A stretch of DNA of 37,016 bases, from positions 1 through 37,016 of the forward strand of contig CAMWMM010000005.1 in the NCBI GenBank assembly GCA_947175285.1, read 5' to 3'. The stretch comes from an uncultured Lachnospiraceae bacterium. GTDB taxonomy: Bacteria > Bacillota_A > Clostridia > Lachnospirales > Lachnospiraceae. Both the position numbers and the translations under genes were made by a program. Positions 15,630 through 24,582 of this stretch are shown here, in pieces (within the stretch, counting starts at the first letter, position 1; each line of letters starts with the position of its first letter). The notes under the pieces are model-generated. The model had not been told where the DNA came from. It saw only the letters and a program-made list of their open reading frames with translations, and ran no database searches.

Positions 15630-16871
15630 TCAATCTCCTTCCAATAATGCCAACCCAGCTTTAGGCGGCGGTGCAATTGCCAAATAATCGTCCAACTCTC
15701 TTTTAGTCAAATAATTTGTTATATTCACTTTTTCCAACTGTGCAATTAATACATCCGGAGAATTAATTGAAATGATAATTTTTTTATTTCCAGTATACTT
15801 TACAACACTCTCCAGGCTTTCAATCCGGATTCCCTTCAATGTTTGATTCCATTTTTCTTCTGCATTATCAATAAATCCTTCTATATGAATTCCTCTTGTT
15901 ATAAGCTGTGTATATAATTCGTTTCCATTCCTGCCAGCACCAAAAATATATATTTTGTTTTCATACAATCCAATCTTTTGTAGTTTCTGTGACTGTTTTC
16001 GTATTCTTTCCTCCAAATCATCCGGTTCTTCAGATGATAAAAGTTTTTCTTTTACATGTGTCTCGAATATCCGCAAAGCATTTTTGTTCGCAAGATTAAA
16101 CATTTTCCAATAAAATTCATATGAATTGCCAAATAATTCTTTTATTTCTTTTTCCGTAATTAAATCAACAAATTTTATACATAATTCATTACACTCCTTA
16201 TAGTGAGAAGCTATTGTTCTGCTTCCCTGCTCTGAATGTTTTCTGGAAATAACCAACGGTTCCTCCATATATATTAACTTTTGTCCTCTAAACATTCGAA
16301 ACCATAAGTCATAATCCTGTGTTGTCTTCAGATTTTCATCAAAAACGCCGCATCGTTCAAAATGACTCTTATGGATTAAAACTGTACAGCCATGAACAAT
16401 TCCTGCTAAAACTGCTGCAACTCCATTTTGGTTTAATCTTTCTTTCATACAGTTACTGATTTTTTCTGAAGTTTCTATTCTATCATTATCATCAACATTT
16501 AACGTCTTATAAGCACCTATCACAATTCTTTTATCATCACCATTTTCATCTAAAACTCTCATTTGTTTTTCACATTTGTCTTTCTCAAACATATCATCAT
16601 GAGAACACCATGCAAAATAATCACCTTGCATTTTACTAATGCCTAAATTCAATGCAGAGGCTACCCCTCCATTCTCTTTATAGAAATAGCGGATCTGCTC
16701 CCCATATTCCTGTGCAATCGCTTCCGTAGCGCCATCATCTGATGAACCATCATTGACAACGATCACCTCACAGTTTTCATAAGTTTGCTCCAATGCGCTG
16801 TTTATCGCATCTCTTAAGTAATTTGACCCATTATAAACCGGAATGATAATAGAGATTTTTTTACTGTTCAT
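15630..16871 (-). CDS. GT2 family glycosyltransferase with C-terminal Rossmann-like module
   Basis: A 413-aa paralogue of the GT2 at 10683. The GT-A domain shows ISIIIPVYNGSNYL, VVNDGSSDDG, NGGVASALNLGI, a CSHDDMF metal site near 89-95, HGCTVL and QDYDLWFR. The C-terminal module starts about residue 305 with IFGAGRNGNEL (GAGRNG 311-316) and FIDNAEEKWN. The ATG overlaps the upstream GT4 stop in an ATGA junction. The gene immediately downstream encodes the same module alone. Confidence 0.87.
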   Translation of the reverse strand: MNSKKISIIIPVYNGSNYLRDAINSALEQTYENCEVIVVNDGSSDDGATEAIAQEYGEQIRYFYKENGGVASALNLGISKMQGDYFAWCSHDDMFEKDKCEKQMRVLDENGDDKRIVIGAYKTLNVDDNDRIETSEKISNCMKERLNQNGVAAVLAGIVHGCTVLIHKSHFERCGVFDENLKTTQDYDLWFRMFRGQKLIYMEEPLVISRKHSEQGSRTIASHYKECNELCIKFVDLITEKEIKELFGNSYEFYWKMFNLANKNALRIFETHVKEKLLSSEEPDDLEERIRKQSQKLQKIGLYENKIYIFGAGRNGNELYTQLITRGIHIEGFIDNAEEKWNQTLKGIRIESLESVVKYTGNKKIIISINSPDVLIAQLEKVNITNYLTKRELDDYLAIAPPPKAGLALLEGD

Positions 16872-17992
16872 ATCTTAATTTCTTCCTTTTTCTGCAACTT
16901 TAGAACTTCGTCAAATAACTCTTCGATTTGATGGATATAAAATTCTATTCCGTATCTTTCAATTGACTTATAACATTCTGCCGCAATTTTTTCTTTATCT
17001 ATTTCAAGCAATTCCAATATTGCACTGGCGGCTTCTGCATCAGTGGTAATTATCCGCCCGCACTTTTCTTCATCTGACAATGCTCTTAATGCCCCAACAT
17101 CAGTCCCTACAAACGGAATCCCCAAGCATAGTCCTTCAGCTATTGCCAAACCAAAACTTTCACTTACAGATACCAATGTGTTGACATCACTCTGGGCAAT
17201 AATTGGAAACGGATTTTCACAATATCCTAATAGATGGACTTGATTGTAAATTTCTTTCTCGAAAGCAGCTTGTCTTACTGCATCTTCCAATTCTCCATAT
17301 CCCAAATAGTACAAATGTGCTTTCTCATTTTTTTTATGAACTCTATCAAATATATCAAGCATTCTTAACGGATTTTTATTTGCATCCAATCTTCCTACAC
17401 AAAGAATTGCCGGATGTTGCAACTGAACTGGTGCCGGTTCCTTGGCTTTTTTTTGAATTGTTTTTATATCAACTCCATTATAAATTGTCCTTATTTTTTC
17501 TTTATGCTCCGGAAAAAGGTCAAGTAATGACTTTTTTACAATATCACTGATTGCGACTATCCTATCTGTTTTATAAAAGGATTCATTTTGCAGTTCTCGT
17601 TCTTCTGTCAGATTTGGCTGCTCTAATTTACGAACGTCCTCATTAATCCATGCTATCGCTCTTTTTCCCTGCGGTAAAAGAAACACTGGTCTCAAATAGT
17701 TAAAAGAAATATATAAATCATAATCCAAAGGAATATATTCCTCAATTACCTTATTCCACTCATGATAGACATAATACATCTTTGCTTTGCGCTCTGGGTC
17801 AGACATCTCCACATAATAAGGGAATAATTTAACCTTTCTATCAATAGGTTCTTTCTTTATTGTATCATGAATAATCTCCATGATACCAATTTCATATTTT
17901 TCCAAATCCAAATGATTTATAATTGTAGTCAAAAGCGCTTCCGAACCGCCTCCAGTTGATAAAGAATATATAATAAAGAAAATTTTCTTCAT
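16868..17992 (-). CDS. GT4 family glycosyltransferase
   Basis: A 374-aa GT-B enzyme. The N-terminus IIYSLSTGGGSEALLTTI carries the glycine-rich acceptor-domain loop. The C-terminal Glycos_transf_1 domain has ILCVGRLDANKNPLRMLDIF, LGYGELEDAV, HLLGYCENPFPIIAQSDVN and SVSESFGLAIAEGLCLGIPFVG with the E-x7-E motif. Relatives transfer hexoses or HexNAc in surface polysaccharides and protein glycans. AGAGGT precedes the ATG. The specific linkage cannot be read from sequence. Confidence 0.88.
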   Translation of the reverse strand: MKKIFFIIYSLSTGGGSEALLTTIINHLDLEKYEIGIMEIIHDTIKKEPIDRKVKLFPYYVEMSDPERKAKMYYVYHEWNKVIEEYIPLDYDLYISFNYLRPVFLLPQGKRAIAWINEDVRKLEQPNLTEERELQNESFYKTDRIVAISDIVKKSLLDLFPEHKEKIRTIYNGVDIKTIQKKAKEPAPVQLQHPAILCVGRLDANKNPLRMLDIFDRVHKKNEKAHLYYLGYGELEDAVRQAAFEKEIYNQVHLLGYCENPFPIIAQSDVNTLVSVSESFGLAIAEGLCLGIPFVGTDVGALRALSDEEKCGRIITTDAEAASAILELLEIDKEKIAAECYKSIERYGIEFYIHQIEELFDEVLKLQKKEEIKI

Positions 17993-18016
17993 AGCTACCT
18001 CTAATCCAGCTGCAAC

Positions 18017-19099
18017 CTACTTGCAGATAACTAATGTTCCTCCTTCATCTGCAAAAGGAACCTTAATTAACCTCTTTTCTATTTCTTCTTCAAATCTGTC
18101 AACAGCCTTTTTGACTCCCTCTAAAAAATAGTTATTGTAATCATGCAGAAAAATAGAGCCGCCTTCATTTAGTCTGGGATAAAAATAGCGCAATCCCTCT
18201 AAAATGGATTTTTCAAGGTCTACATCAATAGATACAAAAGCGTATCTCTCATTTTCCAATCCAATCGCTGTTTCAGGGAAAAAGCCTTTTCTAATAATAC
18301 AGTTTTCCGGATGCGGCATTATCTCTAATACTTCCTCTTCACTTGTGTTTTTAAAAATGCCTAAAAAAGCTTTATCACAATATCCAGCATCTACTTCGTC
18401 TGCAAATTCATTCTTACTGAATGACTCAAAAGTATCAAAAAGATATAATTTCTTATCCGGAAACTTTGTATTAATCAGCTTAGAAAATCCGCCTCTGTAT
18501 ACACCGACTTCCGCAGTTGCTCCCTCTATGTTGTGTTTTTTAATTTCATTTACCATTAATTCAAAACTACGAAAGCGAAAATAGTCGAACCAGTATTCTT
18601 TCTTTGAAAACTCTTTTGTTTCCAGAACACTGTCCTCATGTTTCATGTCAAAACCATTTCTCTGAACCGCAATATATCTTTCTGCCTGCATATCAACCTC
18701 TGTAATAAATCGCTGATACAGGATAGGAAACACATCCTTTATTTTCTCTGCATTATTTTTTATACAAATCGGTTTGCATAACTGCGGGTGGCAATTCAAA
18801 TTCATTGGAGTGCCGTCAAGCCACTCCCATTTGTCTACAAAAATAATTTTTTCTATTGGGAGTTCATTGTCTTTTGCAATATTATAAATCTCAGATGATA
18901 CACCATATATACAAACCAAGATATAATCAAAATTACTGTTTTTTATTTCCTGCGGCTCATACACCTTTTTCCCATAAAAAGTATCTCGGGTTTTATGGCT
19001 CTCAACAAATCCTAAAATCTGTTTTTCATCCAACTCCTGCATATTCATATATCTTGATGCTATTTTTCCTGTTCCCCAAATATACACTCCTATTTCCAT
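18017..19099 (-). CDS. TylF-like sugar O-methyltransferase with N-terminal Rossmann-like module
   Basis: Residues 1-90 are a variant of the shared module (WGTGKIA at 8-14; the second motif is degenerate). Residues about 165-358 match the TylF/MycF macrocin O-methyltransferase family: TAEVGVYRGGFSKLI at 195-209, LYLFDTFESF, SIDVDLEKSILEGLRYFYPRL and GGSIFLHDYN. The aspartates of the latter segments bind the catalytic Mg in MycF. Known relatives methylate sugar hydroxyls on antibiotics, so a sugar O-methylation is likely. GAGGAG precedes the ATG. Confidence 0.87.
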   Translation of the reverse strand: MEIGVYIWGTGKIASRYMNMQELDEKQILGFVESHKTRDTFYGKKVYEPQEIKNSNFDYILVCIYGVSSEIYNIAKDNELPIEKIIFVDKWEWLDGTPMNLNCHPQLCKPICIKNNAEKIKDVFPILYQRFITEVDMQAERYIAVQRNGFDMKHEDSVLETKEFSKKEYWFDYFRFRSFELMVNEIKKHNIEGATAEVGVYRGGFSKLINTKFPDKKLYLFDTFESFSKNEFADEVDAGYCDKAFLGIFKNTSEEEVLEIMPHPENCIIRKGFFPETAIGLENERYAFVSIDVDLEKSILEGLRYFYPRLNEGGSIFLHDYNNYFLEGVKKAVDRFEEEIEKRLIKVPFADEGGTLVICK

Positions 19100-19115
19100 A
19101 AAGTTCTCCTCATTT

Positions 19116-20264
19116 CTATCCTTTCACCAAATAATCTTCCAGTTTTGAATCATTAGCTGAATAATCCCATTCAAAATCTTCTGCTCGAGAAGTATTACAG
19201 TATTTACAAATATATGATGCCTTCCCCAATGCTTCACATATCTGCTTTGCATCTGCTTGAGGACTGTGAATATCGAACCAGTCTTCATTCTCCGTTATTT
19301 TATATTCCGTTCCGAACTTCTGATTAAATTTTTCAAAGGCAATCACCGCTGAACATGAAGATAATTTCCCTCTGTATAACTCATAGCAGCTTGATGCAAT
19401 ACATTTTTTAAAACTTTCATCCATATCATTATTCGGCTTATCCATATAATATTTTAAAAAACTATCTCTTTTCAAAATCACATAAGGCAGTTTGTAACTT
19501 TTTAATATGAAATCAATCTGTTCCAACATATTATAAGTTGGCTTATAACCAGACACATGGATAGAAATACGTGCTTCTTTCACACAATCCCAAAATGTTT
19601 TTTCCATCTTTGGAATTAGAAGTCCGTTGGTACACAAATCAATTTCCGAATCTGGAAAAACTTCTCTATAGTATTTTAATATTCCTATAATATCAGGATG
19701 CATTAAAGGCTCACCACCTAAAATTCTTATCCAAGGCACATCCCAGAATAACTCTGCCATTCTCTTTGCATCCTTCTTAATACTTTCTAAACTAATATGT
19801 TGGTTTCCACTTGCCATATTACTTGCAAACAAACATCCCTTACAGTTCAAATTACAATTATCAGTAACAGGAACTTCAAAATATGCTAATGTAGGTTTTT
19901 CCTCGCTGAATCTGATTTTTCTTAGCCTTGTTTCAATTAAGCCATTTTCATCAAAAAGCGGCAATCTGCATTTTCCGGCAATATCATGCATCATATAAAT
20001 ATTCTGACAGTGATTGGCGCGACAAGTATCTATCATGAGTTTTAGTGTTTTCTGTGCTCCTGCTGCCAGAAAAACCATCTGTATTTTGTTATCCGGCAAT
20101 GCAAAAAACTGTTGGGGACGATATATTTTAATTTCCCGATAGTCTCCCTCCTGAAAATTATCAATCAGAGCAACTATTTCATATCCGTTTTGCAACAATT
20201 CATCACATAAATATCTTCCGGCATTTCCTGCTCCAAACACCGCAACTTTTCCTTTATCGTTCAT
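19116..20264 (-). CDS. Radical SAM protein with N-terminal Rossmann-like domain and twitch/SPASM-like C-terminus
   Basis: A 382-aa paralogue without the MKWKNKGHEYD leader. The module starts at once (VAVFGAGNAGRYL, GAGNAG 11-16; ALIDNF). Radical SAM core: CNLNCKGC (C137, C141, C144), GGEP 183-186. C-terminal cysteines C288, C293, C304 (RGKLSSC) and CKYC (C353, C356). The core and tail are diverged from its upstream neighbour at 20273, so the tandem pair probably has distinct substrates or steps. The ribosome site is weak (AAAGGT about 10 nt before the ATG). Confidence 0.86.
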   Translation of the reverse strand: MNDKGKVAVFGAGNAGRYLCDELLQNGYEIVALIDNFQEGDYREIKIYRPQQFFALPDNKIQMVFLAAGAQKTLKLMIDTCRANHCQNIYMMHDIAGKCRLPLFDENGLIETRLRKIRFSEEKPTLAYFEVPVTDNCNLNCKGCLFASNMASGNQHISLESIKKDAKRMAELFWDVPWIRILGGEPLMHPDIIGILKYYREVFPDSEIDLCTNGLLIPKMEKTFWDCVKEARISIHVSGYKPTYNMLEQIDFILKSYKLPYVILKRDSFLKYYMDKPNNDMDESFKKCIASSCYELYRGKLSSCSAVIAFEKFNQKFGTEYKITENEDWFDIHSPQADAKQICEALGKASYICKYCNTSRAEDFEWDYSANDSKLEDYLVKG

Positions 20265-20272
20265 CTTCCTGT

Positions 20273-21430
20273 TTACCTTTCCGCCTGCAACGCCGGCTGA
20301 ACCAAATCTGTATCATGCGCTGTAAATCCGCGGCACTTCTTGCAAAAATTCGTATAACCCTTATTCGTATAGCCCAACCGGAACTCAACCAGTTCTTTCT
20401 TCTTTTCGTCCGTATGGCTTCTTAAATCATAACTCTCTTCCATATCCTGTTCACCCGCGATCCCTGCCACTGTCGCATATGCCGCATAGTTACAGCTATA
20501 CAGCTTGCCATCCCGAAGTTCCTGCCAGGTTTGACCGCATTCCGAACGGTGCCGTATCAGTTCTTCCTCTGCCATAGCGGAATAATCGGTCTTCTCCGGT
20601 GCCAAATCAACCCACTTTTCCACTCTGTTAATATAGTATTTAATCTGATACTGCTCCAGCTTTTGTATCAAAGTATCAAACTGCTCATGGTACTGTGGAA
20701 CGGCTTCCCGATAATCATCTACTACCATCTCCACTCTGCACTTACTCAATTTCTCCAATATTTCATCAGACGGTACAACCGTTCCATTGGTAGCAGTACG
20801 CATAATCCCTATCCGTTCTCCATATTGACTGCCAATATATTGAATTAAATCCGCCGTATGCTGATACAGCATCGGTTCTCCGCCGCTTACATGAAACTGC
20901 ATGACATAATCCACATGAGAAAAGAATAAATCCACGTCTGCTTTTAACGCATCCCACTCCCGGACATAGAACTTCTTGGCAAACGGATTAAAGTTTAAGC
21001 AGTGCCTGCACTTTAAATTACAAGCTGTACTGGGCAGAAATGATATATTTAAAAAATATACCTTATCATATTTGTAAAGATAATAAACAGAAATAAATTC
21101 TTCTATAAAGAAAAAATCTATATCATGCTGATAACCCTGCTTTAACAGCTGCTCTACTGCTCCGGCACGGTCATATTGCGATATTGTAAGAATGATGCCT
21201 TCATCTTTCTTTAAAGACACTTTATCTAACCCTATACATGGCTTCCCGTTGATTGGCATACTTTGCTTTTCAGGATTATTATCGATATAACCAATAACCG
21301 GCACCTCATTCCCGAAACAATTCAGAAACTGCCTTCCATAATCTCCGCACCCAAACAAATAAAATCCCTGCTTTGCAGATATTTGTTGATACACTCCGTC
21401 ATATTCATGTCCTTTATTTTTCCAGCGCAT
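20273..21430 (-). CDS. Radical SAM protein with N-terminal Rossmann-like domain and twitch/SPASM-like C-terminus
   Basis: A 385-aa protein beginning MRWKNKGHEYDG. The module has FGCGDYGRQF and YIDNNPEKQ; the radical SAM core has CNLKCRHC (C137, C141, C144) and GGEP (183-186); the tail has C298, GKLYSC (C313) and CKKC (C363, C366). Alignment of the RWKNKGHEYD leader with paralogues and the AAGGAG seven bases upstream support the ATG at 21428-21430 over a TTG two codons earlier. It is encoded right after a GT2 gene that lacks the module. Confidence 0.87.
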   Translation of the reverse strand: MRWKNKGHEYDGVYQQISAKQGFYLFGCGDYGRQFLNCFGNEVPVIGYIDNNPEKQSMPINGKPCIGLDKVSLKKDEGIILTISQYDRAGAVEQLLKQGYQHDIDFFFIEEFISVYYLYKYDKVYFLNISFLPSTACNLKCRHCLNFNPFAKKFYVREWDALKADVDLFFSHVDYVMQFHVSGGEPMLYQHTADLIQYIGSQYGERIGIMRTATNGTVVPSDEILEKLSKCRVEMVVDDYREAVPQYHEQFDTLIQKLEQYQIKYYINRVEKWVDLAPEKTDYSAMAEEELIRHRSECGQTWQELRDGKLYSCNYAAYATVAGIAGEQDMEESYDLRSHTDEKKKELVEFRLGYTNKGYTNFCKKCRGFTAHDTDLVQPALQAER

Positions 21431-21448
21431 ACCCAAGCTCCTTATACC

Positions 21449-22420
21449 CTATAGTACTTTATATTGTAAAATATTTTCAAATCTCTTAATCCAATCCGGT
21501 TTGCCTGCATTTAACATTCTGTATTCTTTTTCATACTGTTTCATCAGCTTCTGACATTTTTCCAATACTTGCTGACTGCCCAGCTCATATGCTAACTCAG
21601 CAGTATTACTGCTATGGTATACCAGAATACGTTTTATCAAATCTAACACAAACGGCTCAACCTGTTTTTCTTCAAAAATCTTTTTAACAATCTGATAAGC
21701 CCTTATATTATCCTGCCGTCTGTTCAAATCAGGCATATGACATCCTGAATCCGCACGCTGCAAATAATGATAAAAGGTTCTGTCTACATACACCGCGCGC
21801 TTCGTATGCAGGGCGCATTGTGCCAAATATAGAACATCGCCTCCCAGTTTGATGCTTTCATTAAAGAGAATGGGACCATCCTCACCATTATAAATAATTT
21901 CCCTTTTATATAGTTTGTCCCATATATAGGCAAAAGTCCGGTAGGCATCCCTTTCATACAAATACCGCAGAAGCATCTTACCATCAAATGCCTTAGGCTC
22001 CACTTCTTTTTCATTTTGCACTGTAATACGCGGCTCCCCGGTTTCTTCAAATTCCCGGTAAAATCCCGCAATCGCCATATCTGCATCTTCCGCTTCCAGT
22101 GCAGCAACCAGACTTTCGTACATATCCGGCTCTATCCAGTCGTCACAATCCATAAAACCGATATAATCTCCGCTTGCAATCCTTAGTCCGCTGTTTCTGG
22201 CATTGCTTTCTCCTCTATTCTCCTGATGAACAGCAATTATGCGCTCATCTCTCACCGCAAATTCATCTACTATTTTCTCAGAGCCGTCCGTAGAACCGTC
22301 ATCCACACAGATAATCTCCATATTGACATAAGTCTGTGAAACCGCACTTTCTAAGCACCTTCTCAAATAATCTGCCGTATTATAAACCGGTATAATTAAA
22401 GAAACTTTTTTATTTGGCAT
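21449..22420 (-). CDS. GT2 family glycosyltransferase
   Basis: A 323-aa GT-A enzyme with VSLIIPVYNTADYLRRCLES, CVDDGSTDGS, NRGESNARNSGL and the FMDCDDWIE metal site, a pattern common in EpsJ/CpsIaJ-like transferases. It resembles the catalytic half of the GT2 at 531 but has no C-terminal Rossmann-like module. It overlaps the upstream fusion gene by 11 nt. GGAGATAAGAG precedes the ATG. Confidence 0.88.
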   Translation of the reverse strand: MPNKKVSLIIPVYNTADYLRRCLESAVSQTYVNMEIICVDDGSTDGSEKIVDEFAVRDERIIAVHQENRGESNARNSGLRIASGDYIGFMDCDDWIEPDMYESLVAALEAEDADMAIAGFYREFEETGEPRITVQNEKEVEPKAFDGKMLLRYLYERDAYRTFAYIWDKLYKREIIYNGEDGPILFNESIKLGGDVLYLAQCALHTKRAVYVDRTFYHYLQRADSGCHMPDLNRRQDNIRAYQIVKKIFEEKQVEPFVLDLIKRILVYHSSNTAELAYELGSQQVLEKCQKLMKQYEKEYRMLNAGKPDWIKRFENILQYKVL

Positions 22421-23750
22421 CTCTTATCTCCATAAATTTTTCCATAATTCCTGCCATCGTAATACTTTCGCCCTTCGTTAGTTTAAAGTGTTTCTCTCCG
22501 AACCCATTGATGCCGGATACGAAATCACCGATTTCATACCTCAGACCGTCTTTTAAAAACTTAGAGAAATATTTCTCATTCTGGCTGCTGTCTTCATATC
22601 TGATTTCAAAAGACGTTGTTTTCCACCAGGGAGCTTCCACAATAATATAACCTCTTGTTCCCGATATGATAAGCTGCCCCTCTGACTTTACTCCCAGTCC
22701 GTTTTTAGATGTCGCTAAAGCATTCTCATAAGTAAAATAAACTTTTGTATAAATATCTAATCCATTCGCCGCCTCTTGGCTCTTAAATTCCAAATCCTGA
22801 TAATTTTTCCCCAATATTTTTATAATGGGCAGCAATGTATAGCTTCCCAATTCCGTGAAACTGCCTCCATAAACGGTATCTGTCAGCTCCCTGGAAAGCG
22901 GGCTCTCCAGTTTCGTAAAACAGGCCTCTACATCCCGCACACTGCCGATTGCGCCGCTTCGAACAATAGATAATAACTGATTGAAACCCGGGCAATATGC
23001 CGTTTTAATTGCTTCCATCAAGACTACTTTGTTTTCTTCTGCCATTCGGAAAAGTTCTTCCGCTTGCTCTCGTTTTAAGACCATCGGTTTTTCACAGAGA
23101 ACGTGCTTATGGTGCAGAATGGCGCTTTTAATATATTCGTAGTGTGTCTGATGAGGCGAAGCGATATATACGGCATCGATTTCCGTATAAAATTCCTCTA
23201 TATCGTCCATATATTTGTTCATCTCAAACTGCTCTGCAAATCTTTTCGCACTTTCAATATGAGGATTATAGACAGCGTCGATATTAATCCCGCTTACATA
23301 TTTTACTTCCGGCACCATCCGTGCCGCAATCCGTCCGGTTCCTATAATGCCGAGACGGATAATGTTGTACTTTTGCGCACGCAGCATAGTACTGGATATA
23401 TCTTTGGTTCTTTCCAGATAAACAACTTCGCAGTAATCTTTTAAAGAATCAAATGTGCCTGTCCAATCGGAGCCTACCGTAAAAATATCTACATCATACT
23501 TCATAATATCTTCAATTTTCTGTCCGACATGGTCTTCTATAATGATTTCATCTGCGAACCCCGTTTTCCGCACATTTTCAATACGGTCCATCAGAGAATC
23601 CACTACGTTCATCTTTCCACGTGACTCGTCATAATGTTCCGTCGTCACGCCGACAATCAAATAATCACCCAGAGCTTTTGCCCTCTGCAATAATCTGTAA
23701 TGTCCTTCATGAAATAAATCAAAAGAGCCATAGGTAATGACTTTCTTCAT
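22410..23750 (-). CDS. Cytidylyltransferase (TagD-like) fused to Gfo/Idh/MocA oxidoreductase
   Basis: Residues 1-125 are a nucleotidyltransferase of the glycerol-3-phosphate cytidylyltransferase type: TYGSFDLFHEGH with the HxGH motif (H14, H17), VGSDW at 92-96 and the RTKDISST loop. Residues about 130-446 are an NAD(P)-dependent oxidoreductase: LGIIGTGRIA (GTGRIA 137-142), ASPHQTH, CEKP at 219-222 and a C-terminal Gfo/Idh/MocA substrate domain. One polypeptide could thus oxidise or reduce a polyol- or sugar-phosphate and activate it as a CDP derivative, feeding the LicD and TagF-like proteins encoded just upstream. The substrate is not known. Both halves look intact. Confidence 0.87.
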   Translation of the reverse strand: MKKVITYGSFDLFHEGHYRLLQRAKALGDYLIVGVTTEHYDESRGKMNVVDSLMDRIENVRKTGFADEIIIEDHVGQKIEDIMKYDVDIFTVGSDWTGTFDSLKDYCEVVYLERTKDISSTMLRAQKYNIIRLGIIGTGRIAARMVPEVKYVSGINIDAVYNPHIESAKRFAEQFEMNKYMDDIEEFYTEIDAVYIASPHQTHYEYIKSAILHHKHVLCEKPMVLKREQAEELFRMAEENKVVLMEAIKTAYCPGFNQLLSIVRSGAIGSVRDVEACFTKLESPLSRELTDTVYGGSFTELGSYTLLPIIKILGKNYQDLEFKSQEAANGLDIYTKVYFTYENALATSKNGLGVKSEGQLIISGTRGYIIVEAPWWKTTSFEIRYEDSSQNEKYFSKFLKDGLRYEIGDFVSGINGFGEKHFKLTKGESITMAGIMEKFMEIRDAK

Positions 23751-23757
23751 GATTACT

Positions 23758-24582
23758 CTATTCCTCCTGCAAGCACTGTAGTTTTGTTACCGGATGTACC
23801 TTCCTCATCTCCATCGGCGGCAGCTGCATATAGTCTCCAAACTTAAAGGACAGATACGCATCATAATCCCGAATTCCCCAGAACATCTCATTCTCAAACA
23901 GTATCTTTTCACTATTTTCATACCATTCCCGCAAATAGCCATATTCCTTATTTGGTGTTGGAAATGTCAGAATGCGTACCCACTTCGTTTTTTTCTTATT
24001 CTGCTTTAACACATACCTGTTATAATGCTTATATAAAATATCCGCCGGAACGGCATCTAAAAGTCTGTACCAGTTTTTCAAAAACAAACTTTTGGAAACG
24101 ATTTTTCCGACCGGCGCCCACATCATCTTTCTGATGCAGAAACAATGAAAGTTTTGCAGTGTTCTCATCATCTTATTGTCAGAAACTGCATCCAGCGGGA
24201 AAATATCAATAAATATCCCTTGTTCATAGGGCATATGCTCCTGATTTTCCCTTAAAAACTGAGTTCCTTTTCTCCTAAGCTTACCGTATCCCCATCGATA
24301 CCCGGTCGTATTCCTATGATCCTGGAAATAAAAGCGGCTGTGGTCAAGTTCCTTTTCGCAGGCAATCCTAAATTTTTCATATTCTTCTCTAAGAAATGCC
24401 ACATCCGCATCATCGTCCCACGGAATATAGCCCTTATGTCTTACTGCTCCAAGGAGTGTTCCCGCTATGATATTGTAATGAATGCCGCAAAGTGTACAAA
24501 TCCTGTCCACTTCTTCCAACATTTCCAATTGCGTCAGTTGTACCTGCCGTAATTCTTCATCTGTCAAATGATGTACTTTCAT
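23758..24582 (-). CDS. LicD family phosphotransferase
   Basis: The 274-aa protein has the LicD signature: HYNIIAGTLLGAVRHKGYIPWDDDAD at about residues 35-60, with the DDD acidic triad, then IFIDIFPLDAV. Family members transfer phosphocholine or other CDP-linked phosphoalcohols to glycans such as teichoic acid, LPS or mannan. With the CDP-activating fusion protein downstream, it likely adds a phospho-substituent to a sugar here. An ATGA overlap couples it to the upstream gene. No membrane segment was seen. Confidence 0.88.
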   Translation of the reverse strand: MKVHHLTDEELRQVQLTQLEMLEEVDRICTLCGIHYNIIAGTLLGAVRHKGYIPWDDDADVAFLREEYEKFRIACEKELDHSRFYFQDHRNTTGYRWGYGKLRRKGTQFLRENQEHMPYEQGIFIDIFPLDAVSDNKMMRTLQNFHCFCIRKMMWAPVGKIVSKSLFLKNWYRLLDAVPADILYKHYNRYVLKQNKKKTKWVRILTFPTPNKEYGYLREWYENSEKILFENEMFWGIRDYDAYLSFKFGDYMQLPPMEMRKVHPVTKLQCLQEE

